This document shows, one piece after another, positions 16,391 to 25,142 of a DNA stretch of 33,172 bases. A program made the translations under genes and the position numbers. A model generated the notes under the pieces. That model made no database searches and was not told the DNA's origin. It was given only the letters and a program-made list of their open reading frames with translations. How positions within the stretch are numbered: position 1 is the stretch's first letter; each line of letters starts with the position of its first letter. Source of the stretch: Oscillibacter sp. (GTDB taxonomy: Bacteria; Bacillota; Clostridia; Oscillospirales; Oscillospiraceae); NCBI GenBank assembly GCA_022797935.1, contig JAAWLO010000020.1:1-33172 (forward strand), in the 5' to 3' direction.

Positions 16391-17188
16391 TTAAATAGAG
16401 ATTGCAGCGCATTGAACGCCCCGGTTTTCACCCATTTTGCGGTGAGACCAGAACTGGTCCGGGCGGCAGCCGGTGCAGAGCCCGGCGCTCTCCACCTGCT
16501 CCGGCGCAAGACCTGCCCGCAGCAGCCACTGCCGGTTCAGTCCCTCCAGGTCCACATGCCATTTGCTGCCCCGCCGCTGGAGATAGGGCTCCGCATCCTG
16601 CCCCAGGGCTTTCCGCATGGCGGAGGGAACGTCGCCGTCCGTCTCAAAGCAGCAAGCGCCGATGCAGGGGCCCAGAGCGGCCCGCAGTCTTTCCGGTTTT
16701 ACACCGAAGTAGCGGACCAGCTCCTGAACGGTTTTTTCCACAATGCCGCCGGCACAGCCCCGCCATCCGGCGTGAACGGCCCCAATGGCTCTCGCTTCCG
16801 GGTCATGGAGCAGCACGGTGCCGCAGTCGGCGGAGAAGACGAACAGGGCCAGTCCCGGCGTATTGGTGATAAGAGCGTCGGCGGAATAATCCCGTTCCCG
16901 AAAGAGGCCTTTCCCAGCGTCCTCCAGTGTGCAGACACGGACGGTCGTTTCGTGAATCTGTTTGCTGAGGACGGTTTTTTCCGTTTCCAGCCCCAAAACG
17001 GCGCAGAAACGGCGGTAATTGGTGAGCATGGCGTCTCGCCCGTCCCCCATGCCGGGTCGGAGGTTCAGGCTGTTCCAGGGGGCGGGGGAGACGCCTCCCA
17101 GGCGGGTGGAAAAGCCGTGGCGGACACCGGACAGATTGGGCGCGGTGAGCCAGACCAGGCCGTTTTCTTCGTGGGTTTCAAAGGGCAT
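16391..17188 (-). CDS. pgeF: Laccase-domain (YfiH/PgeF) purine nucleoside phosphorylase-like protein
   Basis: Protein of 265 residues of the YfiH/DUF152 family, zinc-dependent enzymes reported to act on purine nucleosides and, in E. coli (PgeF), to edit peptidoglycan precursors. The metal-site motifs are intact: FSADCGTVLLHDPEA with the Cys ligand, GAVHAGWRGCAGGIVEKT with the His ligand, and GPCIGACCFETDGDV. The N-terminus FETHEENGLVWLTAPNLSGVRHGFSTRLGGVS is typical, and the C-terminus ends FWSHRKMGENRGVQCAAISI in the family manner. AGGAGG lies 6 bases before the ATG at 17188, and the gene starts 11 bases after the small membrane protein gene. In many Firmicutes yfiH lies near cell-division or envelope genes; here it follows secA. 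Which activity dominates in this organism cannot be read from sequence. Confidence 0.92.
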   Translation of the reverse strand: MPFETHEENGLVWLTAPNLSGVRHGFSTRLGGVSPAPWNSLNLRPGMGDGRDAMLTNYRRFCAVLGLETEKTVLSKQIHETTVRVCTLEDAGKGLFRERDYSADALITNTPGLALFVFSADCGTVLLHDPEARAIGAVHAGWRGCAGGIVEKTVQELVRYFGVKPERLRAALGPCIGACCFETDGDVPSAMRKALGQDAEPYLQRRGSKWHVDLEGLNRQWLLRAGLAPEQVESAGLCTGCRPDQFWSHRKMGENRGVQCAAISI

Positions 17189-17199
17189 GGGTTACCCTC

Positions 17200-17493
17200 C
17201 TATTGTTTAAAGTCACGTGCTCTGGAGCCAAGCCAGACCTGGAGAAAGCCGAAGAAAAACAGAATGATTACACCAATCCAGCAGGTGAGGAGGCCGCCAA
17301 AGACTGCCGGAAGCATCAGAAAGCCGCCCATCAGGATCAGGGCAATTCCCAAAAGCTCCTGTTTGATGTCCTGAAGCGTGTTCAAAACAGCATCTCTCTG
17401 CTCCATAAGCTGCCTCGCTTTCCCATAAGAGTCGGGGGGGGGGACGTAGCCACCCGGTTTCTCCGCTTTGTGGAGAGATGATTGAAGATCCAT
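17200..17493 (-). CDS. Small membrane protein with two helices, start uncertain
   Basis: Unknown protein of 97 residues from ATG 17493, or 68 residues from ATG 17406. The C-terminal half has two adjacent hydrophobic helices (about 50-68, LLGIALILMGGFLMLPAVFG, and 71-90, LLTCWIGVIILFFFGFLQVW) and a basic end, GSRARDFKQ. The short form has GAGG six bases before its ATG. The long form has no good ribosome site, but its extra N-terminus (DLQSSLHKAEKPGGYVPPPD) reads like protein and contains a Pro run encoded by a C10 tract. It lies 41 bases after secA and 11 before the laccase-domain gene, so one transcript. I do not recognise the family; a role near protein export is only suggested by position. 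Confidence 0.65.
   Translation of the reverse strand: MDLQSSLHKAEKPGGYVPPPDSYGKARQLMEQRDAVLNTLQDIKQELLGIALILMGGFLMLPAVFGGLLTCWIGVIILFFFGFLQVWLGSRARDFKQ
17434..17443. repeat. Homopolymer of ten G (C10 on the coding strand)
   Basis: Ten G in a row on the plus strand encode V-P-P-P in the long form of the small membrane protein, or lie just upstream of its short form. No other mononucleotide run of this length is seen in the window. Such tracts change length readily by slippage, so the count may also be a read or assembly artefact. Confidence 0.8.
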
Positions 17494-17534
17494 TTTTGGG
17501 GTGTCTGCCCTGTGGAGAAGGGGCACATCCCCTG

Positions 17535-20279
17535 TTAATTGCTGTGGTACTCCGGGCAGGTGCACTTCTTCCACTTCAGGCCGCTGCCGCAGGGACAGGG
17601 GTCGTTCCGGCCAATTTTGATGACCTTGACAGGCTGCTTTTTCGGCTTGGTTCCGTCGCCGCCCACGTTTTCCACCATGCCTTTGGCGACGCGTTCCCGC
17701 TTGACCTCCTCATCCTTCCGCAGGCGCACGGAGTACAGCCGCCGGACCGTCTCATCCTGAATGGCGGAAACCATCTCCTCAAACATATCCAGGGATTCCC
17801 GTTTGTATACGTCCACCGGATTGTTATTGCCGTAAGCCTGAAGCCGGATGCCCTGCTTCAGGTCATCCATAGCGTCAATGTGGTCCATCCAGTACTCGTC
17901 CACCACCCGCAGCATGATGACCCGTTCCAGTTCCCGCATGATGGTGGGGGTGATTTCCGCCTCCTTGGCCTCGTAGGTCCGCTCGGCGGCCTCGATAAAG
18001 GTCTGGCAGAAATCCTCCTGGGTTTTGCTCTGGGGGTTTTCCAGCGCTACCGCGCCCTTGGGGAAGTACATGCCCTCCACGCCCCGCAGCATCTCCTGGT
18101 ATCCGCTGGCGTCCAGTTGGGTCTTTTCGCCGAAGGCCAGACTCACATGACTCTCGATGGAACTGTGCATCATGTTCAGCACCGTCTGCTTCACGTCCAT
18201 GCCGTCCAGAACCTGCCGCCGCTGGCTGTAAATCAGCTCCCGCTGCTTGTTCATGACGTCGTCGTATTCCAGCACGGATTTTCGGGACTGGAAGTTCCGG
18301 GATTCTACAGTGGTCTGGGCATTTTCAATGGCCTTGGTCAGCATCCGGTTTTCAATCGGCGTGTCCTCGTCCAGGTCGAAGCGCTCCATCATGCCGGTAA
18401 TCCGGTCTCCGCCGAAGAGGCGCATGAGGTCGTCATCCAGGGAGATATAAAAGCGGGTCTCGCCCGGGTCTCCCTGCCGGCCGGCCCGGCCCCGGAGCTG
18501 GTTGTCAATCCGGCGGGACTCATGGCGTTCGGTGCCAATGATGAAGAGGCCTCCGGCCTCCCGGACCTGGGCGGCCTCACTCTCGATTTCCGCCTTGTGC
18601 TGGGCCAGCTTTTCAGCGAAGAGCTTCCGAGCCTCCAGAATTTCCTGGTTGTCGGTGTCGGCGTAGCCAGTGGCGTCGGTGATGATTTCCTCGGAATATC
18701 CGGCCTTCACCAGGTCGGCCTTGGCCAGGTATTCGGCGTTGCCGCCCAGCATGATATCCGTGCCGCGGCCCGCCATGTTGGTGGCCACGGTGACGGCTCC
18801 CAGCTTGCCCGCCTGCGCCACGATTTCCGCTTCTTTCTCATGGTTCTTGGCGTTGAGAAGGCTGTGATGAATGCCCTCCCGGGACAGGAGCTTGGAGAGC
18901 AGTTCGTTTTTCTCAATGGAGACGGTACCCACCAGCACCGGCTGGCCCTTCTGGTGGCATTCCTTAATCTGCTCAATCACCGCCCGGAATTTGCCGGCCT
19001 CGGTCTTGTAGACCACGTCGTGATGGTCGTTCCGCTGGTTGGGCCGGTTCGTGGGAATTTCCACAATGTCCAGATTGTAGATGGTGCCGAATTCCTCCTG
19101 TTCCGTCATGGCGGTACCGGTCATGCCCGAGAGCTTGTCATAGAGGCGGAAGTAATTCTGGAAGGTGATGGTGGCCAGAGTCCGGTTTTCACTGTTGACG
19201 CTGACGTGTTCCTTGGCCTCAATGGCCTGATGGAGGCCGTTGGAGTACCGCCGTCCCAGCATCAGCCGCCCGGTGAATTCGTCGACAATGATGACCTCGC
19301 CGTCCTTGACCACGTAGTCAATGTCCCGCTTCATGGTGCCGTGGGCCTTCAGGGCCTGATTGATGTGGTGGCTGATGGTGGAGTTGGAGGGGTCGGAGAG
19401 GTTGTCCAGATGGAAATATTCCTCGGCCTTGGCAATGCCCCGGGCGGTCAGGGTGGCGGTTTTGGCCTTCTCATCCACCACGTAATCCGCGTCAATCTCA
19501 GAGGATTCCTCCTCCTTGTTGTCCACCTGTACGACAACCTGTTTTTTCAGCTTGGCGACAAACAATTCTGTCATATCGTAGAGCTGGGTAGACTTTTCCC
19601 CCTGTCCGGAGATGATGAGCGGCGTCCGGGCCTCGTCAATGAGGATGGAGTCCACCTCGTCCACGATGGCGAAGGAGTGGCCCCGCTGCACCAGCTCGGA
19701 GGAGTAGATGCACATGTTGTCCCGCAGGTAGTCAAAGCCCATCTCATTGTTGGTGCCGTAGGTGATGTCGGCGGCGTAGGCCTCCTGCCGCTGTTTGGAG
19801 GTGAGGCCGTGGACAATCAGACCCACCTTCAGGCCCAGGAAGCGGTGGACCTTGCCCATCCACTCGCTGTCGCGCTTGGCCAGATAGTCGTTGACGGTGA
19901 CGACGTGGACGCCCTTGCCTGCCAGAGCGTTGAGGTAGGCGGGGAGGGTGGCCACCAGGGTTTTGCCTTCACCGGTCTTCATCTCGGCGATGCGGCCCTG
20001 GTGGAGAACGACGCCGCCCACCATCTGCACCCGGTACGGGCGCATACCCAGCACCCGGTCCGAGGCCTCCCGGGCGGTGGCGAAGGCCTCGGGAAGGATG
20101 TCGTCCAGGGTTTCACCGGCGGCCAGACGGTTTTTGAATTCCTGGGTTTTGGCTTGCAGCTGCGCATCGGACAGGGCTTTATATTCGTCGGACATGGCCT
20201 CGATTTTGTCCACGATCGGATAAATGGATTTCAGTTCCCGGGAACTGTAATCACCGAACAGCATTTTGATCAGACCCAT
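17535..20279 (-). CDS. secA: Preprotein translocase ATPase SecA
   Basis: Essential motor that pushes secretory proteins through SecYEG. It has 914 residues, somewhat longer than typical Firmicutes SecA. Motifs in order: Walker [13 protein letters not shown] at about 99-110, [16 protein letters not shown], the DEAD-type [21 protein letters not shown], the preprotein-binding domain, [22 protein letters not shown], and [20 protein letters not shown] with the arginine finger. The C-terminal zinc motif is [20 protein letters not shown]: the last pair is C-T-C rather than adjacent C-C or C-H. The ATG at 20279 gives [17 protein letters not shown], which matches other SecA N-termini; the open frame further upstream does not. 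GGAAG lies about 14 bases upstream, a weak site. A promoter at 20348-20376 separates it from the ribosomal operon. Confidence 0.98.
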   Translation of the reverse strand: MGLIKMLFGDYSSRELKSIYPIVDKIEAMSDEYKALSDAQLQAKTQEFKNRLAAGETLDDILPEAFATAREASDRVLGMRPYRVQMVGGVVLHQGRIAEMKTGEGKTLVATLPAYLNALAGKGVHVVTVNDYLAKRDSEWMGKVHRFLGLKVGLIVHGLTSKQRQEAYAADITYGTNNEMGFDYLRDNMCIYSSELVQRGHSFAIVDEVDSILIDEARTPLIISGQGEKSTQLYDMTELFVAKLKKQVVVQVDNKEEESSEIDADYVVDEKAKTATLTARGIAKAEEYFHLDNLSDPSNSTISHHINQALKAHGTMKRDIDYVVKDGEVIIVDEFTGRLMLGRRYSNGLHQAIEAKEHVSVNSENRTLATITFQNYFRLYDKLSGMTGTAMTEQEEFGTIYNLDIVEIPTNRPNQRNDHHDVVYKTEAGKFRAVIEQIKECHQKGQPVLVGTVSIEKNELLSKLLSREGIHHSLLNAKNHEKEAEIVAQAGKLGAVTVATNMAGRGTDIMLGGNAEYLAKADLVKAGYSEEIITDATGYADTDNQEILEARKLFAEKLAQHKAEIESEAAQVREAGGLFIIGTERHESRRIDNQLRGRAGRQGDPGETRFYISLDDDLMRLFGGDRITGMMERFDLDEDTPIENRMLTKAIENAQTTVESRNFQSRKSVLEYDDVMNKQRELIYSQRRQVLDGMDVKQTVLNMMHSSIESHVSLAFGEKTQLDASGYQEMLRGVEGMYFPKGAVALENPQSKTQEDFCQTFIEAAERTYEAKEAEITPTIMRELERVIMLRVVDEYWMDHIDAMDDLKQGIRLQAYGNNNPVDVYKRESLDMFEEMVSAIQDETVRRLYSVRLRKDEEVKRERVAKGMVENVGGDGTKPKKQPVKVIKIGRNDPCPCGSGLKWKKCTCPEYHSN

Positions 20280-20347
20280 GATTGCTTGAAACTTCCTTTC
20301 TATACTGCGCCCCTCACAGAGGCTGAAAATATGCACAAACAATAATT

Positions 20348-20376
20348 AGCATACCACATTTTCCTTGAAATTGCAA
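20348..20376 (-). promoter_or_regulatory. Putative promoter of secA
   Basis: Minus-strand TTGCAA (20376-20371), 17-base spacer, TATGCT (20353-20348); leader of about 60 bases. TTTCCTT and AAGGAAA form an inverted repeat across the -35 box and could be an operator. Confidence 0.7.
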
Positions 20377-20483
20377 AGGAAATTGGCGATTTCTGAAAAA
20401 AGTTCACAATCAAAATCCCCCAAAAGGCGGAGGAGAGCCGGAAGGAGCGCGCGGCAGAGAAAAGCGTTCCGGCAGCGGAAACG

Positions 20484-20512
20484 AAAAAGGAGGAGACCGC
20501 AGTCTCCTCCTT
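20484..20512 (-). terminator. Rho-independent terminator after rplA
   Basis: On the minus strand AAGGAGGAGAC pairs with GTCTCCTCCTT around a 4-base loop, followed by TTTTT (plus-strand A-run 20484-20488). It ends the rpmG-secE-nusG-rplK-rplA transcript 12 bases after the rplA stop. Confidence 0.93.
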
Positions 20513-20523
20513 CGAAAGCCGTA

Positions 20524-21216
20524 TCAAACCAGCTTGGCGGTATTCATCCGGACGCCCGGCCCCATGGTGGAGGCGGCGACGCAGCTGCGGATATACTGAC
20601 CCTTGGCAGCGGCGGGCTTGGCCTTCACGATGGCGCCCATCAGGGCATTGTAGTTCTCCGCCAGCTTCTCAGGGCCGAAGGAGACTTTGCCGATGGGGCA
20701 GTGGATGATGTTGGTCTTGTCCAGGCGGTACTCGATCTTACCGGCCTTGACCTCAGTGACAGCCTTGGCCACGTCGGGGGTAACGGTACCCGCCTTGGGG
20801 GAGGGCATCAGGCCCTTGGGGCCCAGCACCTTACCGAGACGGCCTACCACGCCCATCATGTCGGGGCTGGCGACCACCACGTCAAATTCAAACCAGTTTT
20901 CCTTCTGGATCTTCTCCACCAGGTCCATCTCGCCGACATAGTCAGCGCCGGCGGCCTTGGCGGCCTCAGCCTTGTCACCCTTGGTGAAGACCAGCACCCG
21001 GACGGTCTTGCCGGTGCCGTGGGGCAGGACGATGGCGCCGCGGACCTGCTGGTCGGCGTGCCGGGAGTCCACGCCCAGCTTTACGTGCAGCTCTACGGTC
21101 TCGTCGAACTTGGCGCTGGCGGTCTTGCAGACCAGGGCCAGGCCCTCGGCGGGCTCGTACTGCGTATTCTTATCAATCTGCTTGGCGCTTTCCTTGTATT
21201 TTTTGCCTCTAAACAC
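20524..21216 (-). CDS. rplA: 50S ribosomal protein L1
   Basis: Ribosomal protein of the L1 stalk, 230 residues, full length. It opens [21 protein letters not shown] and contains [26 protein letters not shown], the RNA-binding first domain. The later conserved segment [32 protein letters not shown] is read here in two overlapping pieces, and the protein ends [19 protein letters not shown]. Start is GTG at 21216 with GAGGAGGAAG upstream; no in-frame ATG fits better. It is the last gene of the operon, 106 bases after rplK, and a terminator follows directly. L1 is known to repress its own L11-L1 mRNA in other bacteria, so the structured leader before rplK may be its target. The usual partners rplJ and rplL do not follow. 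Confidence 0.98.
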   Translation of the reverse strand: MFRGKKYKESAKQIDKNTQYEPAEGLALVCKTASAKFDETVELHVKLGVDSRHADQQVRGAIVLPHGTGKTVRVLVFTKGDKAEAAKAAGADYVGEMDLVEKIQKENWFEFDVVVASPDMMGVVGRLGKVLGPKGLMPSPKAGTVTPDVAKAVTEVKAGKIEYRLDKTNIIHCPIGKVSFGPEKLAENYNALMGAIVKAKPAAAKGQYIRSCVAASTMGPGVRMNTAKLV

Positions 21217-21322
21217 TGTTACTTCCTCCTCATAGTGGTTCTTCGGAGTTGAATCCTCCCACTGTATGAAGCGGCCCAGAGCCGCTCTGCTTGGCGGCGC
21301 ACGGCGCGCCTGCTGTTTGTAA

Positions 21323-21748
21323 TCAGTCGCCGACGATGACGCCCATGGAACGGCAGGTTCCGGCGATCATGCTCATGGCGGACTCCAGATTGGCGGCGTT
21401 CAGGTCCCGCATCTTGATCTCGGCGATCTTCTGAATGGAGGCCTTGGAGATGGTGGCCACCTTGGTCTTGTTGGGGACGCCGGAGCCGGACTCAATGCTG
21501 CACTCCTTCTTAATCAGCACCGCCGCCGGAGGCGTCTTGGTGATGAAGCTGAAGGAACGGTCGGCGTACACGGTGATGACCACGGGGATAATCATGCCCG
21601 CGTCATTCTTGGTACGCTCGTTGAACTCCTTGGTAAAGGCGGCGATGTTCACGCCGTGCTGGCCCAGAGCGGGGCCGACGGGGGGAGCGGGCGTGGCCTT
21701 GCCCGCGGGGATCTGCAATTTTACATAACCGGTAATCTTCTGTGCCAT
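21323..21748 (-). CDS. rplK: 50S ribosomal protein L11
   Basis: Ribosomal protein of the GTPase-associated centre, 141 residues, the standard length. The N-terminal domain has the proline-rich [20 protein letters not shown] and [20 protein letters not shown]; the C-terminal RNA-binding domain has [20 protein letters not shown] and ends [26 protein letters not shown] lies 7 bases before the ATG at 21748, a very strong site fitting a ribosomal protein. It lies 96 bases after nusG, with a hairpin in between, and is co-transcribed with rpmG, secE, nusG and rplA. Confidence 0.99.
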   Translation of the reverse strand: MAQKITGYVKLQIPAGKATPAPPVGPALGQHGVNIAAFTKEFNERTKNDAGMIIPVVITVYADRSFSFITKTPPAAVLIKKECSIESGSGVPNKTKVATISKASIQKIAEIKMRDLNAANLESAMSMIAGTCRSMGVIVGD

Positions 21749-21782
21749 GGAGCGGCACCTCCTACAATTAGAAATGTGGTGC

Positions 21783-21800
21783 GGCGGCCGCAGGGCCGCC
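21783..21800 (-). promoter_or_regulatory. Hairpin in the nusG-rplK intergenic leader
   Basis: GGCGGCC (minus strand) pairs with GGCCGCC around a 4-base loop, 35 bases before the rplK start. It is a candidate part of an L1 autoregulatory site, known upstream of rplK in other bacteria; I cannot confirm the consensus L1 fold. Confidence 0.4.
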
Positions 21801-21844
21801 CTGGCGGGACCTGTTCCGTCCCTCCCACCTGCGCCGGAGCGCAG

Positions 21845-22369
21845 TTAGTCCTGAATTTCCACCTGGTCCAGTTCCAAATCCACCGGGGTCTCCCGGCCGA
21901 ACATGGAAACCATCACGCTGACGCGGTTTTTCTCGGGCTCAATCTCCTCGACAATGCCGGTGAAGCTGGCCAGCGGGCCGTCCACAATCCGCACGTGGTC
22001 GCCCAAACCGTACTTGACGACAATCTCGTGCTTTTCCATCCCCATAGCCAGGACCTCTTCCTCCGTCAGGGGGATGGCCTTGTTGGCGGTGCCCACGAAG
22101 CCGGTGACGCCCCGGACATTCCGCACCAGGTGCCAGGTCTCGTCCGTCATAATCATCTTGATGAGCACATAGCCGGGGAAGACCTTGCGGGCGACTTCCT
22201 TGGGCTTGCCGCTCTCGGTGATCTCCGTGACGTTTTCCATGGGAATCTCGATCCGCAGGATGCGGTCGGCCATGTTCCGCCCGGTGACGAACTTCTCAAT
22301 GCTGGTTTTGACGGCGTTTTCATAGCCGGAGTAGGTATGGACGACATACCATTTCGCGCTGTCTGCCAT
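21845..22369 (-). CDS. nusG: Transcription termination/antitermination factor NusG
   Basis: RNA-polymerase-associated elongation factor, 174 residues. The N-terminal NGN domain opens [21 protein letters not shown] and includes [23 protein letters not shown], read as the conserved FPGYVLV-type strand, and GVTGFVG. The C-terminal KOW domain is [20 protein letters not shown] through [20 protein letters not shown]. Length and domain order are standard. The ribosome site (GAGGAG) overlaps the secE stop, with a 10-base gap between the genes, so they are coupled. The order secE-nusG-rplK-rplA is conserved across bacteria. Confidence 0.98.
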   Translation of the reverse strand: MADSAKWYVVHTYSGYENAVKTSIEKFVTGRNMADRILRIEIPMENVTEITESGKPKEVARKVFPGYVLIKMIMTDETWHLVRNVRGVTGFVGTANKAIPLTEEEVLAMGMEKHEIVVKYGLGDHVRIVDGPLASFTGIVEEIEPEKNRVSVMVSMFGRETPVDLELDQVEIQD

Positions 22370-22379
22370 TGTCCGCTCC

Positions 22380-22589
22380 TCAGGCGCCGAAGAGGCTCAG
22401 GATGATCTGAACGAGGGAGACCGCCGCAAAGTCGAATACCCAGATGCACACGCCGATGAGGGCGGAGCACAGCAGTACGGTGCCGGTGTTTTTCACCACC
22501 GTCTTCCGGTCAGGCCAGACGACCTTTTTCAGTTCGCTTTTCATCTCGCGGAACCAAAGGCCGCGATCCTTCTTTTTCGCTTCTGCCAT
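22380..22589 (-). CDS. secE: Preprotein translocase subunit SecE
   Basis: Small essential subunit of the SecYEG channel, 69 residues, the short Gram-positive form. The amphipathic cytoplasmic part is RGLWFREMKSELKKVVWPDR, including the conserved KKVVWP piece, and one membrane helix follows (about 43-65, ALIGVCIWVFDFAAVSLVQII). It lies 25 bases after rpmG. AAAGGG is about 13 bases before the ATG at 22589, a weak site, so its translation may depend on coupling. It is co-transcribed with rpmG and nusG; secA, encoded in the next transcription unit, is its functional partner. Confidence 0.96.
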   Translation of the reverse strand: MAEAKKKDRGLWFREMKSELKKVVWPDRKTVVKNTGTVLLCSALIGVCIWVFDFAAVSLVQIILSLFGA

Positions 22590-22614
22590 TCTTTACAATA
22601 CGCCCTTTCTCAAA

Positions 22615-22764
22615 TTATTTGGTCTCGCTGTGGAGCGTGTGCTTCCGGCAGAAACGGCAATACTTGTTCAGCTCCAGCTTGTCCGGAGTGTTTTTCTTGT
22701 TCTTCATCGTATTGTAGTTTCTCTGCTTGCACTCGTTGCATCTCAGGGTCACCTTGACTCGCAT
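22615..22764 (-). CDS. rpmG: 50S ribosomal protein L33
   Basis: Ribosomal protein of 49 residues, the usual L33 size. It begins [19 protein letters not shown] and ends in the typical [15 protein letters not shown]. The four zinc-ribbon cysteines are present (Cys9, Cys12, Cys36, Cys39), so it is the zinc-binding C+ form. AAGGAGGTG lies 7 bases before the ATG, a near-perfect ribosome site. The open frame extends upstream to 22902, but without start signals. It is the first gene of the operon from the strong promoter at 22893-22921, the common rpmG-secE-nusG arrangement of Firmicutes. No tRNA-Trp gene lies between it and secE. Confidence 0.97.
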   Translation of the reverse strand: MRVKVTLRCNECKQRNYNTMKNKKNTPDKLELNKYCRFCRKHTLHSETK

Positions 22765-22785
22765 TGATCGGCACCTCCTTATATT

Positions 22786-22806
22786 GACCTTCCTCGGGGG
22801 AAGGCC
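22786..22806 (-). promoter_or_regulatory. Leader hairpin next to the rpmG ribosome site
   Basis: GGCCTTCC and GGAAGGTC on the minus strand form an 8-pair stem (one G-U) with a 5-base loop, about 10 bases before the AGGAGG. It may influence translation of L33. Confidence 0.4.
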
Positions 22807-22892
22807 GTCTGCCTCCCTGCCGGGACCTGTCCGCCGTGGCTTGAAAAGCGAAAAAGCGCACAACAAAAAAGCCCCGCTCACAGGTAAAGTCA

Positions 22893-22921
22893 AGTATAGC
22901 ACACGTTTCTGTAAGGGTCAA
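22893..22921 (-). promoter_or_regulatory. Strong promoter of the rpmG-secE-nusG-rplK-rplA operon
   Basis: Minus-strand TTGACC (22921-22916), 17-base spacer, TATACT (22898-22893): ten of twelve matches to the sigma-A consensus. The leader of about 120 bases is rich in T-runs and short stems. Confidence 0.88.
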
Positions 22922-23084
22922 CACTTTTTTGCGAAAATATTCCTGTATCCTGCAAAGATTTGCAAAGAGAGAACAAAGGCGTTACCAGATTGTAAGAAAG
23001 TGTTACAGTTTTGAGATTACGGCAGGTGCTGAAGACCGTATACTGATGATGCAACACCGGAATGACAGGAAAGGAGCGGTTGTT

Positions 23085-24209
23085 TTGAGGCGGATACTGG
23101 GTGTTTTGGCAGGGCTGCTGCTTCTGGCAGCCTGTGGGCAGAAGCTTCCAGCGGAGCATGTGCCTTCTCAGCCGGTGGTTTCAGAGGGAGAGAACCGGTC
23201 CCCGGACGGATGTTTTTTGGTTCGAATGGCAGATGCCGGCTTGGCCGGGAGCGTACAGATTACCAGCGCAGAGAGCGGCGAGGTTCTCTGGGAAGGGGAG
23301 GGGGTCGATGTACGGTCCCTCCTCTGGTCTCCGGAAGGAGACTTTGTTGCTTTGGCCCGGAGCGGACAAACCCGGTGCGGGATAACCGTTCTCGAGACAG
23401 AGAACTGGACCAGCTGGGACTTTGCCTTTCCGGATGGAAGTCCCATTTCGGAGGACCTGTTTTTCCCGGAAAACGCGCCTTGGGGATGGTGGGAGTGGGA
23501 AAACGCTTTGGTATTTACGCTCACCGGAGACGGCAGAGAAGATCTGCATTACCTCTGCGCGTTCAGCGCCGCAAGGGGCGTCATAGAGGGAACCGTCTGG
23601 CGGGAATATTGGGAAACGCTTCCAGGGCTTTACGATTTTGACCGCGACGGAAGGCCGGAGCGCCTGGAGTTGATCCGCATGTATGAGGGTGGAGGAAAGT
23701 ACTCCACCGGCGGATACGGCCTTCGGCTTTGGTCGGAGGCGGGGGAACTGCTGTGGTCCGAAACGGCCCACGAGAGTCATACGGGCTGGCGGTCCTTTTT
23801 TGCCTGCCGGGTGGAGGGGGAAGATTATTTGCTCTGTTATGAACCCGTGATGTACCAGGGTTTTGCGAATTATCAGTATCGGCTGTTCTCCCTGGATGAA
23901 CACGGCGGTCTGTGCGCAAAGCAGGAGAGGAACACGGACTTCGACATCAATTTCGGCAGTCCCATGCACGAGAGCTTTGACCCGGCGGCCATTGCCTCCT
24001 TTTTGGAGGAGGTCCGTGGTCTTCTGGCGGACAGCGATTTGCTGCTGACCACAGAAGGCGGTACATTCCGCTCCGGCGGCCCTGGTGCGGCGTTTCAGGA
24101 CGATTTGAATATCTGGACGGAGGACCCTCTGTATGACGCGGAGAAATCCCTGGAGAAGAATATCCACAGCCTGGGAGCCTATTGGCAGGAGATGCAGGGG
24201 AGCGGGTGA
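23085..24209 (+). CDS. Lipoprotein with beta-propeller-like repeats, unknown function
   Basis: Predicted lipoprotein of 374 residues. I start at the TTG at 23085: GGAG lies 8 bases upstream and the product then begins with a signal peptide, LRRILGVLAGLLLLAAC with a clear lipobox. The frame is open further upstream but has no ribosome site. After the anchor come short repeats resembling TolB/WD40-type blades (RSPDGCFLVRMADAG and LLWSPEGDFVALARSG), then LYDFDRDGRPERLELIR, an acidic DxDxDG calcium-binding-like loop as in FG-GAP/integrin-type repeats. No catalytic motif is visible. It is divergent from the ribosomal operon and ends only seven bases from the convergent dapA, with no terminator between. 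I do not recognise a named family. Confidence 0.8.
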   Translation: MRRILGVLAGLLLLAACGQKLPAEHVPSQPVVSEGENRSPDGCFLVRMADAGLAGSVQITSAESGEVLWEGEGVDVRSLLWSPEGDFVALARSGQTRCGITVLETENWTSWDFAFPDGSPISEDLFFPENAPWGWWEWENALVFTLTGDGREDLHYLCAFSAARGVIEGTVWREYWETLPGLYDFDRDGRPERLELIRMYEGGGKYSTGGYGLRLWSEAGELLWSETAHESHTGWRSFFACRVEGEDYLLCYEPVMYQGFANYQYRLFSLDEHGGLCAKQERNTDFDINFGSPMHESFDPAAIASFLEEVRGLLADSDLLLTTEGGTFRSGGPGAAFQDDLNIWTEDPLYDAEKSLEKNIHSLGAYWQEMQGSG

Positions 24210-24216
24210 GGCGGAG

Positions 24217-25104
24217 TCAGACCGCCAGCCCGTACTTGGACAGCACAGTCCGGATGCACTCCAGCTGTTTCTCACTGGGGGGACAGAGAGGCAGGCGCAG
24301 GTCCCCGACCTTCCAGCCCAGAAGACTCAGGGCGGTTTTCACCGGAATGGGATTCACGTCGCAGAACATGGCGTCACAGAATTCCTTTAGGTGAACCTGG
24401 AGTTTTCCGGCGGCGGCGAAGTCGTTTTGCAGGCATAGCTGGGCCATCCGGTGCATTTCCGCCGGGAGAATGTTGGATACCACGGAAATAACCCCCTTGC
24501 CCCCCAGGGCGCAGATGGGGACGGTGTCGTCGTCGTTGCCGGACCAGATCGTAAAATCCTCCGGGCAGAGGGCCCGGGTCCGCTGGACGTTCCCCAGATT
24601 TCCGGACGCCTCCTTGACGCCGGTGATGTTGGGGTGTTCCGCCAGAACGGCATAGGTCTCCGGCGCGATGGAAACTCCCGTCCGGGACGGAACGTTGTAG
24701 AGGATGACGGGGATGGACACAGCGCTGGCGGCGGTGTGGAAATGCCGGATGAGACCGGTCTGAGAGGCCTTGTTGTAGTAGGGAGTTACCAGCAGCAGGC
24801 CGTCGGCGCCGCAGCGTTCCGCGTCCCGGGAAAGGGTGATGGTGTTTTCCGTGGAGTTGGAACCGGACCCGGCAATGACGGGGACCCGTCCGCCCACGTG
24901 ACGGACGCAGAATTCGATGGTCCCAGTCCGTTCCTGATAGGTCATGGTGCTGGCCTCGCCAGTGGTGCCGCAGACAACAATGGCGTCCGCGCCATTTTCC
25001 AGCTGGAAGTCCAGCAGGTCCCCCAGCACGGAATAATTGATGCCGCCGTCCTGAAACGGCGTGACAATGGCAGTGGCGGAACCGGTAAAAATTGGATGTT
25101 TCAT
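24217..25104 (-). CDS. dapA: 4-hydroxy-tetrahydrodipicolinate synthase
   Basis: Condenses pyruvate with aspartate semialdehyde, the first committed step of the diaminopimelate/lysine pathway, feeding peptidoglycan. It has 295 residues, standard length. Key residues are in place: Thr47-Thr48 in VCGTTGEASTM, Tyr136 in ILYNVPSRTGV, the Schiff-base lysine Lys164 in TGVKEASGN, plus the LLLVTPYYNK signature and FTIWSGNDD. The ATG at 25104 gives MKHPIFTGSATAIVTPF, the normal N-terminus; an upstream ATG at 25188 adds 28 residues that overlap a hairpin and has no ribosome site. It lies 102 bases after asd, the enzyme that makes its substrate. Confidence 0.97.
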   Translation of the reverse strand: MKHPIFTGSATAIVTPFQDGGINYSVLGDLLDFQLENGADAIVVCGTTGEASTMTYQERTGTIEFCVRHVGGRVPVIAGSGSNSTENTITLSRDAERCGADGLLLVTPYYNKASQTGLIRHFHTAASAVSIPVILYNVPSRTGVSIAPETYAVLAEHPNITGVKEASGNLGNVQRTRALCPEDFTIWSGNDDDTVPICALGGKGVISVVSNILPAEMHRMAQLCLQNDFAAAGKLQVHLKEFCDAMFCDVNPIPVKTALSLLGWKVGDLRLPLCPPSEKQLECIRTVLSKYGLAV

Positions 25105-25142
25105 AGAGCAGGACCCTTTCCGGAATTGGAAATTCCAAACGG

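Noticed and set aside
17478-20345. Plus-strand open frame of 955 codons opposite secA
   Set aside because: Exact antisense of SecA, with no ribosome site and a low-complexity Val/His/Gly-rich product typical of the shadow of a GC-rich gene.
22765-22902. Longer L33 start in the same frame
   Set aside because: L33 is about 49 residues and AAGGAGGTG marks the ATG at 22764; the upstream frame overlaps the promoter.
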